Origin: an uncultured Peptostreptococcaceae bacterium
Lineage (GTDB): Bacteria; Bacillota; Clostridia; Peptostreptococcales; Peptostreptococcaceae
Direction of reading: 5' to 3'
Assembly: GCA_947072565.1 (NCBI GenBank)
Contig: CAMTIM010000048.1
Location: forward strand, 1 to 64,000
Length of the DNA stretch: 64,000 nt
A program made the translations under genes and the position numbers. The notes under the pieces were generated by a model that was not told where the DNA came from, did no database searches, and saw only the letters and a program-made list of their open reading frames with translations. Below are positions 53,027 through 61,364 of the stretch, piece after piece. Positions within the stretch are counted from its first letter, which is position 1, and every line of letters starts with the position of its first letter.

Positions 53027-54295
53027 ATGGGATTATTAGGTGATTTTTTTAAACAAAGTAGTGTTAATAGTGTTGAGGTAGATTTAACAAATGGTACAGT
53101 AACTGAAACTGATGGAGTTAAATTTAGTAGCATTAAAGAAAAAGATGCAAAAAAGATAGTAGCCTTAAATTCAGGCATAAATTTGATAGCAAATTCTATT
53201 GCAACACTACCCATATATCTGTATAAAAGAGATAAAAACGGTGAAAGAATTAAGGTTAATGATGATAGAAATTACTTACTCAATGCTAGTCCAAACAATA
53301 CGACTACTGCTATGAACTTGAAGTACAACATAGTTAAAAACTTAATACTGAAAGGAAATGGATACATTTACATTAAAAAAGATAATTTAGGTACTATAAA
53401 AAGACTAGAATATATTGATTACAATGATATGAATGTTGAAAAGATTAAATATAATGATGGCTCTATTGGTTTTGAATATAAATTTAAATCTAATAATGAA
53501 ATGAATATTGTAGCACAACATTATGAAGTAATAAATTTAATTAAAGACAACAAGGATAGTGGAAGTTATGAAGGTACAGGCATATTAGAAACTGGTCTAG
53601 AATTAATAAATATTGCTAAAGAAGAAAGTAAATTCTCATTATCTAATTTGACTGGTGTAAATATAAAAGGTTTTTTATATAGTGCTAGTAAGTTAAGTGA
53701 AACTGCAAAGAAAAATTTAAAGGAAAGTTGGAAAAAATTCTATACAGGTTCTGATAAAACGGCAACTCCACTATTAGAGGAGGGCTTAGAATTTAAACAA
53801 CTTAATTTAAAGCCTGCCGAGATAGAATTAATAAAGTCTAAAGAATTTACAATTAAGCAAATAGCATCAATATTAAACATTCCATTCAGTTATTTAGTAG
53901 ATAGTTCTAGTAGTTATAACAATAGTCAAGAAGAAGCTTTAAGATTCTTAACTGTAACATTAAATCCTTACATAAGGTTGATTGAAGAAAACTTTAATAA
54001 GTATCTCTTAACAGAAGTTGAAAAACAACAAGGATATTTCTTTGAATTTAAAGCAGAAGAATTATTAAGAATGACTGTTAAAGAGCAAATGGAATATCTT
54101 AAAACTGCTGTAGGTAGTGGATTAATGACTCTTAATGAATCAAGAAAGAAACTTAACTTACCATCTATCAAAGGTGGAGATATATTACAAATACCTTCAA
54201 ATATGATGATACTTGAAGATGGAGTAATAAGATTAGTGTCTAATGAGAGCATTAATAATAATTTAGTTAATAAAAATACAAAAGGTGGTGAATAA
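53027..54295 (+). CDS. portal protein (HK97 family)
   Basis: 422 residues. ALNSGINLIANSIATLPIYLYKR near residue 45 and PFSYLVDSSSSYNNSQEEALRFLTVTLNPYI further on are hallmark portal stretches. A dodecameric ring for DNA entry. Strong AAAGGAGGTG. The stop is directly followed by the protease ATG. Confidence 0.95.
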   Translation: MGLLGDFFKQSSVNSVEVDLTNGTVTETDGVKFSSIKEKDAKKIVALNSGINLIANSIATLPIYLYKRDKNGERIKVNDDRNYLLNASPNNTTTAMNLKYNIVKNLILKGNGYIYIKKDNLGTIKRLEYIDYNDMNVEKIKYNDGSIGFEYKFKSNNEMNIVAQHYEVINLIKDNKDSGSYEGTGILETGLELINIAKEESKFSLSNLTGVNIKGFLYSASKLSETAKKNLKESWKKFYTGSDKTATPLLEEGLEFKQLNLKPAEIELIKSKEFTIKQIASILNIPFSYLVDSSSSYNNSQEEALRFLTVTLNPYIRLIEENFNKYLLTEVEKQQGYFFEFKAEELLRMTVKEQMEYLKTAVGSGLMTLNESRKKLNLPSIKGGDILQIPSNMMILEDGVIRLVSNESINNNLVNKNTKGGE

Positions 54296-54898
54296 ATGAA
54301 TAAATTAGAGTTTAGAAATGAACTATCTATTGAACTTAGAGCTATAGATAATACCGAAAATAAGATGATTATAGAAGGTATAGTTAATACTATAGGTCAA
54401 AAATCTAAAGTAATATTTGGTGAATTTCAAGAAATAATATCCAAAGGTGTATTTGAAAGAGCGATACAAAATAGTAAAGATAACAATAAAGATATATTTT
54501 TATTATTCAATCATAACTCAAACAATCTGATGGCTAGTATGAAGTCTGAAACTTTACAATTAGAAGAAAGAGAAGAAGGATTATGGATGAAAGCAGAACT
54601 TCCAAATACGCAACTTAATAAGGACTGCTATGAATTAATAAAGTCTAATATATTAAGAGAGTTTTCATTTGGATTCTATGGTGCAGTTGATTCATGGTCA
54701 TATGATGAAAATGATATGATGATAAGAACTATAACAGATTTAAATTTAGAAGAGATATCATTAGTTTCTGTTGGTGCTTATAATAATACTCAAGTCCAAG
54801 CTAGAAGTATTGAATTAGCTGATATATTACCAACAAAAGAAGATAAAGTTAATATAGATTTTTATAATGCTAAAGTAAAACTATATAAATTAAAATAG
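54296..54898 (+). CDS. prohead maturation protease (HK97 type)
   Basis: 200 residues. The catalytic His73 in LLFNHNSNNLMAS and Ser124 in LREFSFGF match the U35/HK97 prohead protease family. It cleaves the N-terminal delta domain of the capsid protein encoded next. GGTGGTG before the ATG, immediately after portal. Confidence 0.9.
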   Translation: MNKLEFRNELSIELRAIDNTENKMIIEGIVNTIGQKSKVIFGEFQEIISKGVFERAIQNSKDNNKDIFLLFNHNSNNLMASMKSETLQLEEREEGLWMKAELPNTQLNKDCYELIKSNILREFSFGFYGAVDSWSYDENDMMIRTITDLNLEEISLVSVGAYNNTQVQARSIELADILPTKEDKVNIDFYNAKVKLYKLK

Positions 54899-54900
54899 AA

Positions 54901-54926
54901 AGCACTCAATTTAGAGTGTTATTTTT
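54901..54926 (+). terminator. terminator-like hairpin before capsid gene
   Basis: AGCACTC/GAGTGTT stem (one G-U), 6-nt loop, then ATTTTT. It lies between protease and capsid, inside the late operon. Confidence 0.65.
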
Positions 54927-54944
54927 GTGCTTAAAATTAAACGG

Positions 54945-54964
54945 TGTAGATGGTCGAGTCTACA
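54945..54964 (+). promoter_or_regulatory. capsid-leader RNA hairpin with TGGTCGAG loop
   Basis: Stem TGTAGA/TCTACA (6 bp) closing the 8-nt loop TGGTCGAG. The capsid ATG is at 54983, after AAGAGG. The same element with a different stem precedes the tail-tube gene. Confidence 0.7.
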
Positions 54965-54982
54965 AAATATAAGAGGTAAAAG

Positions 54983-56110
54983 ATGAAAATAAAACAATTA
55001 AAAGAGAAAAGAAATTCGATAATATTAGAAATGCAAAAAATGACTACAGAAGAAAGAGCATTTGATGCTAAATTATTTTCTACTAAAGAGTCTGAAATAG
55101 AAGAAATAGATGTTGAAATAAGAGCATTAGAAAAGGTTCAAAAATTAGTTAAAGTTGAAAGTAAAATCGAAGAAAGAAAAGGTGAAGATAATATGGAATT
55201 AAGAAAAGATTTAATGGATGGTAAAGAAGTTAAATTAGAAGAAAGAGCAATAACTAATGGTACTGATACTGTAGTTGGAAAAGATTTAATACAAACTGAT
55301 TATGCTTCAGAAATATTTAAAGGCATGGAATACATATCTCCTTTATTTGCTCAAGTTAGAAAAATAATAACTTCAAGTCCTCACAACATACCAGTTGCAA
55401 AAGGTAAATTAGGTAAGTTTGTAAAAACTGCTGAATTAGCAGATTATACTGCTCAAAAATCTAACTTCGCAACTGTTCAATTAGGTGCTGAAAAATACAC
55501 TAATTTAGTAGTTTTATCAGAAGAAGTGTTAAATGACAATGATTATAATTTAGAAAAAGAAATGCAAGACCAATTAACAGAATCATTTGCATTTACTATG
55601 GATGAATTAATAGTTAAAGGTGATGGTGCATTAGCAGAAGGATTAAATTCATTTGTTGATAATAAAGTTGCTCAAGCAGTAGCAGGTACTATAACTACAG
55701 ATGAAATAATAGACGTATTCTTTAAATTACCAATACAATATAGACAGATGGCTACTTGGATATTAAATGATGATACTGCTAAAGCATTAACTAAATTAAG
55801 AGATGGTCAAGAAAGACCATTATTAGTTGAATCATTTAATAATGATGCGTTTGGTTCTACTTACACATTAATGGGTAGACCAGTTATAATAAACAACTAT
55901 GTTGATAAATTAGATGGTGGTGCTGGTAAGAAATCTATATTCCTTGCTAACTTAGAACAAGCAATGGTAGTTGGATTAAGAAAGAATTTAACTATACAAA
56001 AAGATACTTCTGCATTATTCTTACAAGATGGTGTAGCTATAAAAGCTAATGCTAGACTTGACTCTAAGAAATTAAATGAGTCTGCTGTTTCTTTCTTAGA
56101 ATGTAAATAA
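54983..56110 (+). CDS. major capsid protein (HK97 family)
   Basis: 375 residues. An N-terminal charged coiled coil (1-70), the delta/scaffold domain, is removed by the protease; the shell domain includes FAQVRKIITSSPHNIPVAKG and the typical VVLSEEVLNDNDYNLE. AGAGG before the ATG within a conserved leader hairpin element. Confidence 0.95.
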   Translation: MKIKQLKEKRNSIILEMQKMTTEERAFDAKLFSTKESEIEEIDVEIRALEKVQKLVKVESKIEERKGEDNMELRKDLMDGKEVKLEERAITNGTDTVVGKDLIQTDYASEIFKGMEYISPLFAQVRKIITSSPHNIPVAKGKLGKFVKTAELADYTAQKSNFATVQLGAEKYTNLVVLSEEVLNDNDYNLEKEMQDQLTESFAFTMDELIVKGDGALAEGLNSFVDNKVAQAVAGTITTDEIIDVFFKLPIQYRQMATWILNDDTAKALTKLRDGQERPLLVESFNNDAFGSTYTLMGRPVIINNYVDKLDGGAGKKSIFLANLEQAMVVGLRKNLTIQKDTSALFLQDGVAIKANARLDSKKLNESAVSFLECK

Positions 56111-56176
56111 TTTTAAAATATATATAGTGGGTAATACTAATTTATCCACTATATTAACTATTAAAGGGGTGATTCA

Positions 56177-56356
56177 GTGAGTTTAAAAAAGGTAATAGTA
56201 TTAAAAAGTTTTGTTGATGTTAATAGAGGTTCATTTATAAAAAATCAACACATAGAAATAGAAGAAGATATAGCCAACATATGGATAGAAGGCAATTTAG
56301 TATGTGAAAATACTGTTAAAAAGAAAAGGCTAAAAAAACAAGAAGAAAATAATTAG
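56177..56356 (+). CDS. small phage head-region protein (59 aa)
   Basis: Start GTG 56177 after AAAGGGGTG. The product begins MSLKKVIVLKSFVDVNRGSF and ends in a Lys/Glu-rich tail. It resembles in layout the N-terminal part of the next protein (short beta segments, then IWIEGN). Possibly a head decoration or assembly accessory; no family recognised. Confidence 0.55.
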   Translation: MSLKKVIVLKSFVDVNRGSFIKNQHIEIEEDIANIWIEGNLVCENTVKKKRLKKQEENN

Positions 56357-56382
56357 TTGTAATACTAAGCGAGGTGATTATA

Positions 56383-56646
56383 TTGGATGAATTTGTTGAT
56401 TCAATCGTAATAAAAATTATACAAAGCTTTTCGCATTCCACACTTGGTAATTTTGTAGAAGGTAAAATATACGAAGTTCCTAAAAGTTATGGGGATAAAA
56501 TTTGTGATGGTGGTTTAGCAGAAGAATATATAGTTCCTAATACTCAACCTACTAAGATAAAGAAAGACATTAAAGAGTTATTACCTAATTCATTGATTAA
56601 TGAAATTCAGAGGTCTAAAGATACATCTGAATATTTTGATAAATAG
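56383..56646 (+). CDS. small phage head-region protein (87 aa)
   Basis: Start TTG 56383 after GCGAGGTG; GTG 56374 overlaps that ribosome site. Contains FVEGKIYEVPKSYGDKIC, a beta-strand pattern common in small proteins between capsid and connector genes. No enzymatic motif. Confidence 0.6.
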   Translation: MDEFVDSIVIKIIQSFSHSTLGNFVEGKIYEVPKSYGDKICDGGLAEEYIVPNTQPTKIKKDIKELLPNSLINEIQRSKDTSEYFDK

Positions 56647-56658
56647 GAGGATATTAAC

Positions 56659-56946
56659 ATGGATGATTTAAATTTTAGTTCTTTAAGTGTTAATGAGTGC
56701 AAAAAACATCTTAATATAGAAGATGATTTTAAAGATGATGATGATTTTATAAAAATATGTTTGAAATCTGCTAAACGACATATACAAGATTATACTTCTT
56801 TAACTATTGAAGAATTAGATAAAATACCTTCTATTAATATTGCATTATTAATGTTGACATCAGATTTCTATGATTGTAGAAGTACTGATAAGAAATTAAG
56901 TTTTGCACTTAAATCTATACTCGATATGAATAGGTTGTGGTTATAA
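56659..56946 (+). CDS. head-tail connector (gp6-like)
   Basis: 95 residues, all helical. The pattern VNECKKHLNIEDDFKDDDDFI...CLKSAKRHIQDYT is typical of Phage_connect_1 adaptor proteins. AGGAGG site; its stop overlaps the next ATG (TAATG). Confidence 0.85.
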   Translation: MDDLNFSSLSVNECKKHLNIEDDFKDDDDFIKICLKSAKRHIQDYTSLTIEELDKIPSINIALLMLTSDFYDCRSTDKKLSFALKSILDMNRLWL

Positions 56947-57260
56947 TGTTAGATGCTAGTGAATTAAGAGAGCCGATATCTATACAATCAGTAAAAGAAG
57001 TTGTAAATGATATGGGAGGAACTGAATATCAACATATTACAATATGTACTCCTAGAGCAAAAGTTAAATATATGTCTACAAAAGAGTATATAACATCAAA
57101 TTCAGAAACTGTAAAATATGTTGTAAAGTTTATAATAAGAGTTAGAAAAGTATCTAATGACGATATAGTAACATTTAAAAATGAACAATACAGTATAAAG
57201 CATGTTTTCCCATTTGAAGATAGAACATTTATGGAACTAACTTGTGAAAGGATAGTGTAA
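56946..57260 (+). CDS. head closure protein
   Basis: 104 residues. LREPISIQSVKEVVNDMGGTEYQ and VRKVSNDDIVTFKNEQYSIKHV follow the SPP1 gp16-like head-tail joining family. ATG 56946 overlaps the connector stop by one base, so it is translationally coupled; the GTG-type earlier start is not needed. Confidence 0.85.
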   Translation: MLDASELREPISIQSVKEVVNDMGGTEYQHITICTPRAKVKYMSTKEYITSNSETVKYVVKFIIRVRKVSNDDIVTFKNEQYSIKHVFPFEDRTFMELTCERIV

Positions 57261-57262
57261 AC

Positions 57263-57640
57263 ATGGCATTAACATTTGACACATCTAAAGTATTAGAAGC
57301 ATTAGAGAAATTAGAAAAAAAAGCAAAAGGTGATATGTCTAAAAATGCACTAAATAAAGGTGCTGATATTATGAAATCTACAATTAAAGGTAATGTACCA
57401 ATTGATACTGGAAAATTACAGGAAGCTATAGACAAAAGCAATGCAAAAGGTGGAATTAATCCTAAAATAAAAGTAGGTTTAATTGGTGCAGATGGCGAGG
57501 TTACTAGATATGGTAATGCACAAAACTTTGGAACTGAATCCATGATTGGTAAAAAGTTCATGGAAAGAAGTTTTGTTGAAAGTAAAGATGAAGTAATAGA
57601 AGCAATAAAACAATCAATAGTGCAAGATTTATCACAATAA
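57263..57640 (+). CDS. HK97 gp10-like tail component
   Basis: 125 residues. NVPIDTGKLQEAI and NAQNFGTE...KFMERSF are hallmark features of the HK97 gp10 family of neck/tail completion proteins. It follows the head-closure stop by two bases. Confidence 0.9.
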   Translation: MALTFDTSKVLEALEKLEKKAKGDMSKNALNKGADIMKSTIKGNVPIDTGKLQEAIDKSNAKGGINPKIKVGLIGADGEVTRYGNAQNFGTESMIGKKFMERSFVESKDEVIEAIKQSIVQDLSQ

Positions 57641-57655
57641 TAAGAAGGTGATAGT

Positions 57656-57979
57656 ATTAATAAGAAATTAATGAGTATATTCAAAGGTTTAGGTATCAAT
57701 TCTTATTATCAAGAATGTACAAATAAGAGTGATAATTATGTTATTTTTAGTATTTATAAGGAACAAGATACCGAAATAGCAGATAATATTAGTAATTCAA
57801 CTTTGTACTATGTGACGATAAATTATTGGTATGATAAATCTTGTAAACACTTAGATAAATATAAGATAATAAAAGAAGCAATGAAATCAAATGGATTTAA
57901 ATTTGATGGATGTACTGATTTAGTTGGTACAACTCATTTTTGCAAGAACATTGATTTTATATATAAGAGTTGGGATTAG
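57656..57979 (+). CDS. tail terminator/completion-like protein
   Basis: About 107 residues. Position and size match the tail terminator of HK97-type phages; NISNSTLYYVTINYW is consistent with the fold. The first ATG (57671) has no ribosome site. ATT 57656, five bases after AAGAAGGTG, is in frame and is the likely start, giving five more residues. Confidence 0.6.
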   Translation: MNKKLMSIFKGLGINSYYQECTNKSDNYVIFSIYKEQDTEIADNISNSTLYYVTINYWYDKSCKHLDKYKIIKEAMKSNGFKFDGCTDLVGTTHFCKNIDFIYKSWD

Positions 57980-58003
57980 GACTATAGAAGTAGTTCTTTT
58001 TTT
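57979..58003 (+). terminator. terminator before tail-tube gene
   Basis: GGACTA/TAGTTC stem (one G-U), TAGAAG loop, seven T. A second small AACCTT/AAGGTT hairpin follows at 58013-58027. Confidence 0.75.
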
Positions 58004-58050
58004 ATGCAATAAAACCTTATTAAGGTTAACAAAACAAACAAATTAAATGG

Positions 58051-58070
58051 TGCTAATGGTCGAGTTAGCA
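58051..58070 (+). promoter_or_regulatory. tail-tube-leader RNA hairpin with TGGTCGAG loop
   Basis: Stem TGCTAA/TTAGCA closing the same 8-nt loop as in the capsid leader, followed by AAATAAAGAGGTAAAA and ATG 58090. Three stem pairs differ from the capsid copy, all compensated. Confidence 0.7.
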
Positions 58071-58089
58071 AAATAAAGAGGTAAAATTT

Positions 58090-58692
58090 ATGGCTGGTAC
58101 ATATAAAGAGAAAATAGTTTACGGATTAAATGAAATACATGTTGCAAAGGTTGCAGATGATGGTACTTTTGGAGTTCCAGTTGCTATACTTGGAGCTAAA
58201 ACAGTTGAAGCAACATTTGAATCATCTGAAAAGAAAATATATGCAGACAACAACACAGTTTATGTAGATAAGAGAGTTTCTTCAGGTAAAGGTAAATTAG
58301 GAGTTTTAGGATTAACAATGACAGAAAAAGCTTTATTAGCAGGTGGAGAAAACATGTCAGGTGGATTTGCATTAAATAAAAATACAAACGCTCCTAACTT
58401 AGCTTTATTATTCTCACAAGATAAAGCCGATGGAGGTAAAATATTAACTGTTGTTTATAATTCTCAATTCTCAATTCCTGGTATAAATGCAGTAACTACT
58501 GAAGAAGAAATGGAAGAACAAATAGCAGAAATAGAATTTACATGTTCACCTGAATTAGCAGAAGGATACTACTATTATTCTGTTGATACTAAAGATGCTA
58601 ACATAGACAAAACTATGGTTGAAGCATGGTTTACTAAGGTTCAAATGCCTAAGAAAACTTCAGTTCCAACAGGTGCTAAAGCAGTAAAATAA
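58090..58692 (+). CDS. major tail (tube) protein, phi13 family
   Basis: 200 residues. YKEKIVYGLNEIHVAKV at the start and SFFS-like APNLALLFSQDKADGGK mark the phi13-type major tail protein. AAGAGGT lies before the ATG. Expected to polymerise into the tail tube. A paralogue is encoded directly downstream. Confidence 0.9.
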   Translation: MAGTYKEKIVYGLNEIHVAKVADDGTFGVPVAILGAKTVEATFESSEKKIYADNNTVYVDKRVSSGKGKLGVLGLTMTEKALLAGGENMSGGFALNKNTNAPNLALLFSQDKADGGKILTVVYNSQFSIPGINAVTTEEEMEEQIAEIEFTCSPELAEGYYYYSVDTKDANIDKTMVEAWFTKVQMPKKTSVPTGAKAVK

Positions 58693-58715
58693 TTAAATAG
58701 CTTATTACAAGAGTT

Positions 58716-58740
58716 TGATAGGTTCTCTCAAAACCTATCA
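58716..58740 (+). repeat. hairpin between the two tail-tube genes
   Basis: TGATAGGTT/AACCTATCA, 9-bp perfect stem with a 7-nt loop and no T-run; may stabilise the 3' end of the tail-tube mRNA. Confidence 0.6.
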
Positions 58741-58768
58741 CCAATAAAATTAAAATGTAAAGTAGGTG

Positions 58769-59326
58769 ATGAAAATTAATTATGAAAATAAAATTCTCTT
58801 TGGATTAGATAAGATACATTATTGTGGTTTAGATGGAGTTATAAGACCAATATTAGGTGCTTTAGATATAGAAATAAACTTAGAACAACAATATCAATAC
58901 GGAAAGAGACAAGGATTTGATGCAATAAGATTTAATAGTGCTATAACTGGGAAAGGACAATTAACCTTACTTGGATTAACTTTAGAAGAGGAAGCAGATT
59001 TATTAGGGTGTGAGTATAGAGATGGGGAATTATATGTATCTGATGTATATAACCCAAAACCTGTTAGCTTACTATTTGCTAGACAAAAGGTAGATGGAAG
59101 TGAATTATACACTGTAGCTTATAAGTGTATATTTAAAAATCCTAGTAATAGTGCCCATACAACTCAAGGGGAAATGGACAATAGCACTCAAGTATTAGAA
59201 TTTGATGTACTTGTTGATTTAGATAAGAGATTAACTTACTTTACATTAGATACAAAACTAGGTAACAAAAATAAGGTAGATAACTTTTTCAAAGAAGTAC
59301 AAATTCCTAACAAGGTGGTTAAATAA
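58769..59326 (+). CDS. second tail-tube-like protein (phi13 family)
   Basis: About 185 residues, colinear with the preceding tail protein: ENKILFGLDKIHY against KEKIVYGLNEIHV, TGKGQLTLLGLTLEEEADLLG against the GKGKLGVLGLTMTEKALLAG-like stretch, and KPVSLLFARQKVDG against LALLFSQDKADG. It probably forms a minor or tip-proximal ring or alternates in the tube. ATG 58769 sits too close to AGGTG; an ATT at 58775 with ideal spacing may be the real start. The stop overlaps the next ATG. Confidence 0.8.
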   Translation: MKINYENKILFGLDKIHYCGLDGVIRPILGALDIEINLEQQYQYGKRQGFDAIRFNSAITGKGQLTLLGLTLEEEADLLGCEYRDGELYVSDVYNPKPVSLLFARQKVDGSELYTVAYKCIFKNPSNSAHTTQGEMDNSTQVLEFDVLVDLDKRLTYFTLDTKLGNKNKVDNFFKEVQIPNKVVK

Positions 59327-59661
59327 TGATAAATGATATTATAGAAATTAAAATAAATGGTGCTACATATAGTGCAAGATTAGACATGGGAGCAATAGCA
59401 GAATGTCAACATAAATTACAAAAGTTAAAAAAGAATATCGGTGTAGTTGAAATGTTAGACCAAGTTAAAGAAGAAAATTATTTAGTTGTAAATAACATAA
59501 TAATAGAATCAATAAAAAGATGTCATCCAACTTTAAAAGATGAAAACATACTTGAAAATATGAAGTTACATGATAAAAATAGAATAGTAGCTTATGTATT
59601 TGAATTGATGTCTGCAAGTTTACCTTCTACAGATGATGATAAAAAAAAACAAGTGGAGTAG
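59326..59661 (+). CDS. tail assembly chaperone G
   Basis: 111 residues, helical, with an acidic C terminus and a DDDKKK end at an A9 run. Size and position between tail tube and tape measure match gpG of lambda-like phages. Near its 3' end a slippery run allows a -1 shift into the T frame. ATG overlaps the upstream stop. Confidence 0.85.
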   Translation: MINDIIEIKINGATYSARLDMGAIAECQHKLQKLKKNIGVVEMLDQVKEENYLVVNNIIIESIKRCHPTLKDENILENMKLHDKNRIVAYVFELMSASLPSTDDDKKKQVE

Positions 59662-59861
59662 TTAATCCGTATAAGAAAGTTCAAGACTGGGATTTTAGCG
59701 AAATGGAATATATTTATTATTCTGTACTAAAAAGAAATAATGATTTTTGGAGCATTACCCCTAAATATTTCTTTAAACAATGGGATGCTCATAAAAGATT
59801 TAATGGTTTAGATAAACAAGATAGTAATAGAGAAGTAGTTAACGGAACAGAATGTGGTTAA
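59640..59861 (+). CDS. T extension of chaperone GT (-1 frameshift product)
   Basis: The sequence T AAAAAAAAA C (59640-59650) is read GAT AAA AAA AAA CAA in frame 0. A -1 slip enters a frame open from 59649 to TAA 59859-59861, giving TSGVVNPYKKVQDWDFSEME... to REVVNGTECG. That frame has no start codon or ribosome site of its own, overlaps the G gene end and has T-like content. This is the conserved G-GT arrangement that sets the chaperone ratio for tail assembly. Confidence 0.8.
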
Positions 59862-59884
59862 AAAATAAATAGTAATTAACTTAT

Positions 59885-59917
59885 GGAGTAGCCAAAATTG
59901 GTTACTCCTATTTTTTT
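59885..59917 (+). terminator. terminator before tape-measure gene
   Basis: GGAGTAGCC/GGTTACTCC (one G-U), AAAATT loop, then TATTTTTTT. Confidence 0.85.
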
Positions 59918-59945
59918 ACTTAAATTATAGGTGGTGGTTTTATAG

Positions 59946-61364
59946 ATGGCAAGTAGCAAACAGGAAATAGCAGAATTAAGTATTGGGATTGGGTTAAATG
60001 ATTCAAAATTTAGTAGTCAAGTTTCTAATATAAATAAACAGATAAAGAACATGGATAGAGATTTAAAGAGTGCTAGTAATGGTGTTAAGGGATTTGAAAA
60101 TTCATTCGTTGGATTAAATTCTAAAGTTCAAAACTCTGCTAATCAAATTGAATTATATAACAAAAAATTAGATTCACAGAAAAAAGAATATGACAGATTA
60201 AATGGAACATTAGATAGACAAAGAAATAAACTTACAGAATTAGAAACTAGTTTAGGCAGAACATCTAAAGAATATAAACAACAAGAACAATTAATACAAA
60301 AGACTGCTAGTAAAATGACAACTTTAGATAGTCAGATAACACAAACTAATTCACATTTAACTAGATTAGGTACAGAATTAAATGATGCTACTAGAGATAT
60401 GGAAAAGATGGCTAATAAAACTCTAACAATAGAGCAAAGATTAGCAAGTGTAGGACAACGAGCAGATTTAGCAAATAGTCAATTTGATAGACTGGGAGCA
60501 GAATTAGCTGGAACTGGTAATTTTATGAACCGTCTTGGTAACGATATGCAAAGACTATCAAATGAAATACAACAAGGTGGAGCAAAAATTGCAATATATG
60601 AAGCTGAGTTAAATAAATTAGGTGGAGAATTACAACAAAATAGTGTAAGACAATTAGAGTTAGCTACTTCAATACAACAAGTAGAAGAAGAGTTAATGCA
60701 AGTTAGTGCTATCTATGGTAATACAAGTCAAGAAGCACAACAGTTGTCTAATAAGCTATTAGGACTTAAAGATGATTTTAATAGAAATGAACATGAGATT
60801 GAACAGAATACTCAAGCATTAAACAGATATCAAACAGAGTTAAATCAAACTCAAGCGAGTGTTGTTAGAGCAGGAAATTCTTTAAGAACAATGCCATTTG
60901 ATAGAGTTGGTAACTCACTTAAAAATGTTGGTAATGGAATTAGAAGTGCTGGTTATTCTTTATTACCTTTAACTTATGGTATAGGTGCAGTTGGTGCAGG
61001 CTCTGCTAAAGTTGCATTAGATTTAGAAAGTGCATTTGCTGGTGTAAGAAAAACTATGGATACAAGTGGTTTAAGTGCAGAACAAGCAGATAAGAAATTT
61101 GAAGGCTTAAAATCAAGCATAATGGAAATGTCTAAACGTATGCCTACATCGGCAGTAGAGATAGCTAAAGTAGCAGAAAATGCTGGACAGTTAGGAATTA
61201 AGAGTGAGAATGTATTAGGATTTACTGAAACTATGGTTAAGTTAGGTGATACTACTAATTTAAGTGCAGATGAAGCATCTACTGCATTAGCTAGACTTGC
61301 TAATATAACTGGTATGCCACAAGAAAACTTTGATAGACTTGGTTCAACTATAGTAGCGTTGGGT
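59946..61364 (+). CDS. tape measure protein, exon 1
   Basis: 473 codons. Residues 1-310 are long coiled coil (Gln/Asn/Leu-rich), then GSAKVALDLESAFAGVRKTMDTSGL opens the conserved TMP domain (PhageMin_Tail). The reading frame appears to stop at TAA 61370, but homology continues at 62588, and STIVALG joined to NNMATTEQDI restores the normal TMP sequence. Exon 1 therefore ends at T61364. GGTGGTGG-type ribosome site. Confidence 0.9.

Noticed and set aside
54945-54964. The TGGTCGAG element as a DNA operator or phage promoter
   Set aside because: The arms differ between copies while the loop is invariant, the opposite of a protein-bound dyad; no spaced -35/-10 pair is shared.
57229-57699. Minus-strand open frame of 156 codons
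   Set aside because: It lies antisense to conserved phage tail genes with clear motifs; low-complexity hydrophobic translation typical of antisense AT-rich DNA.
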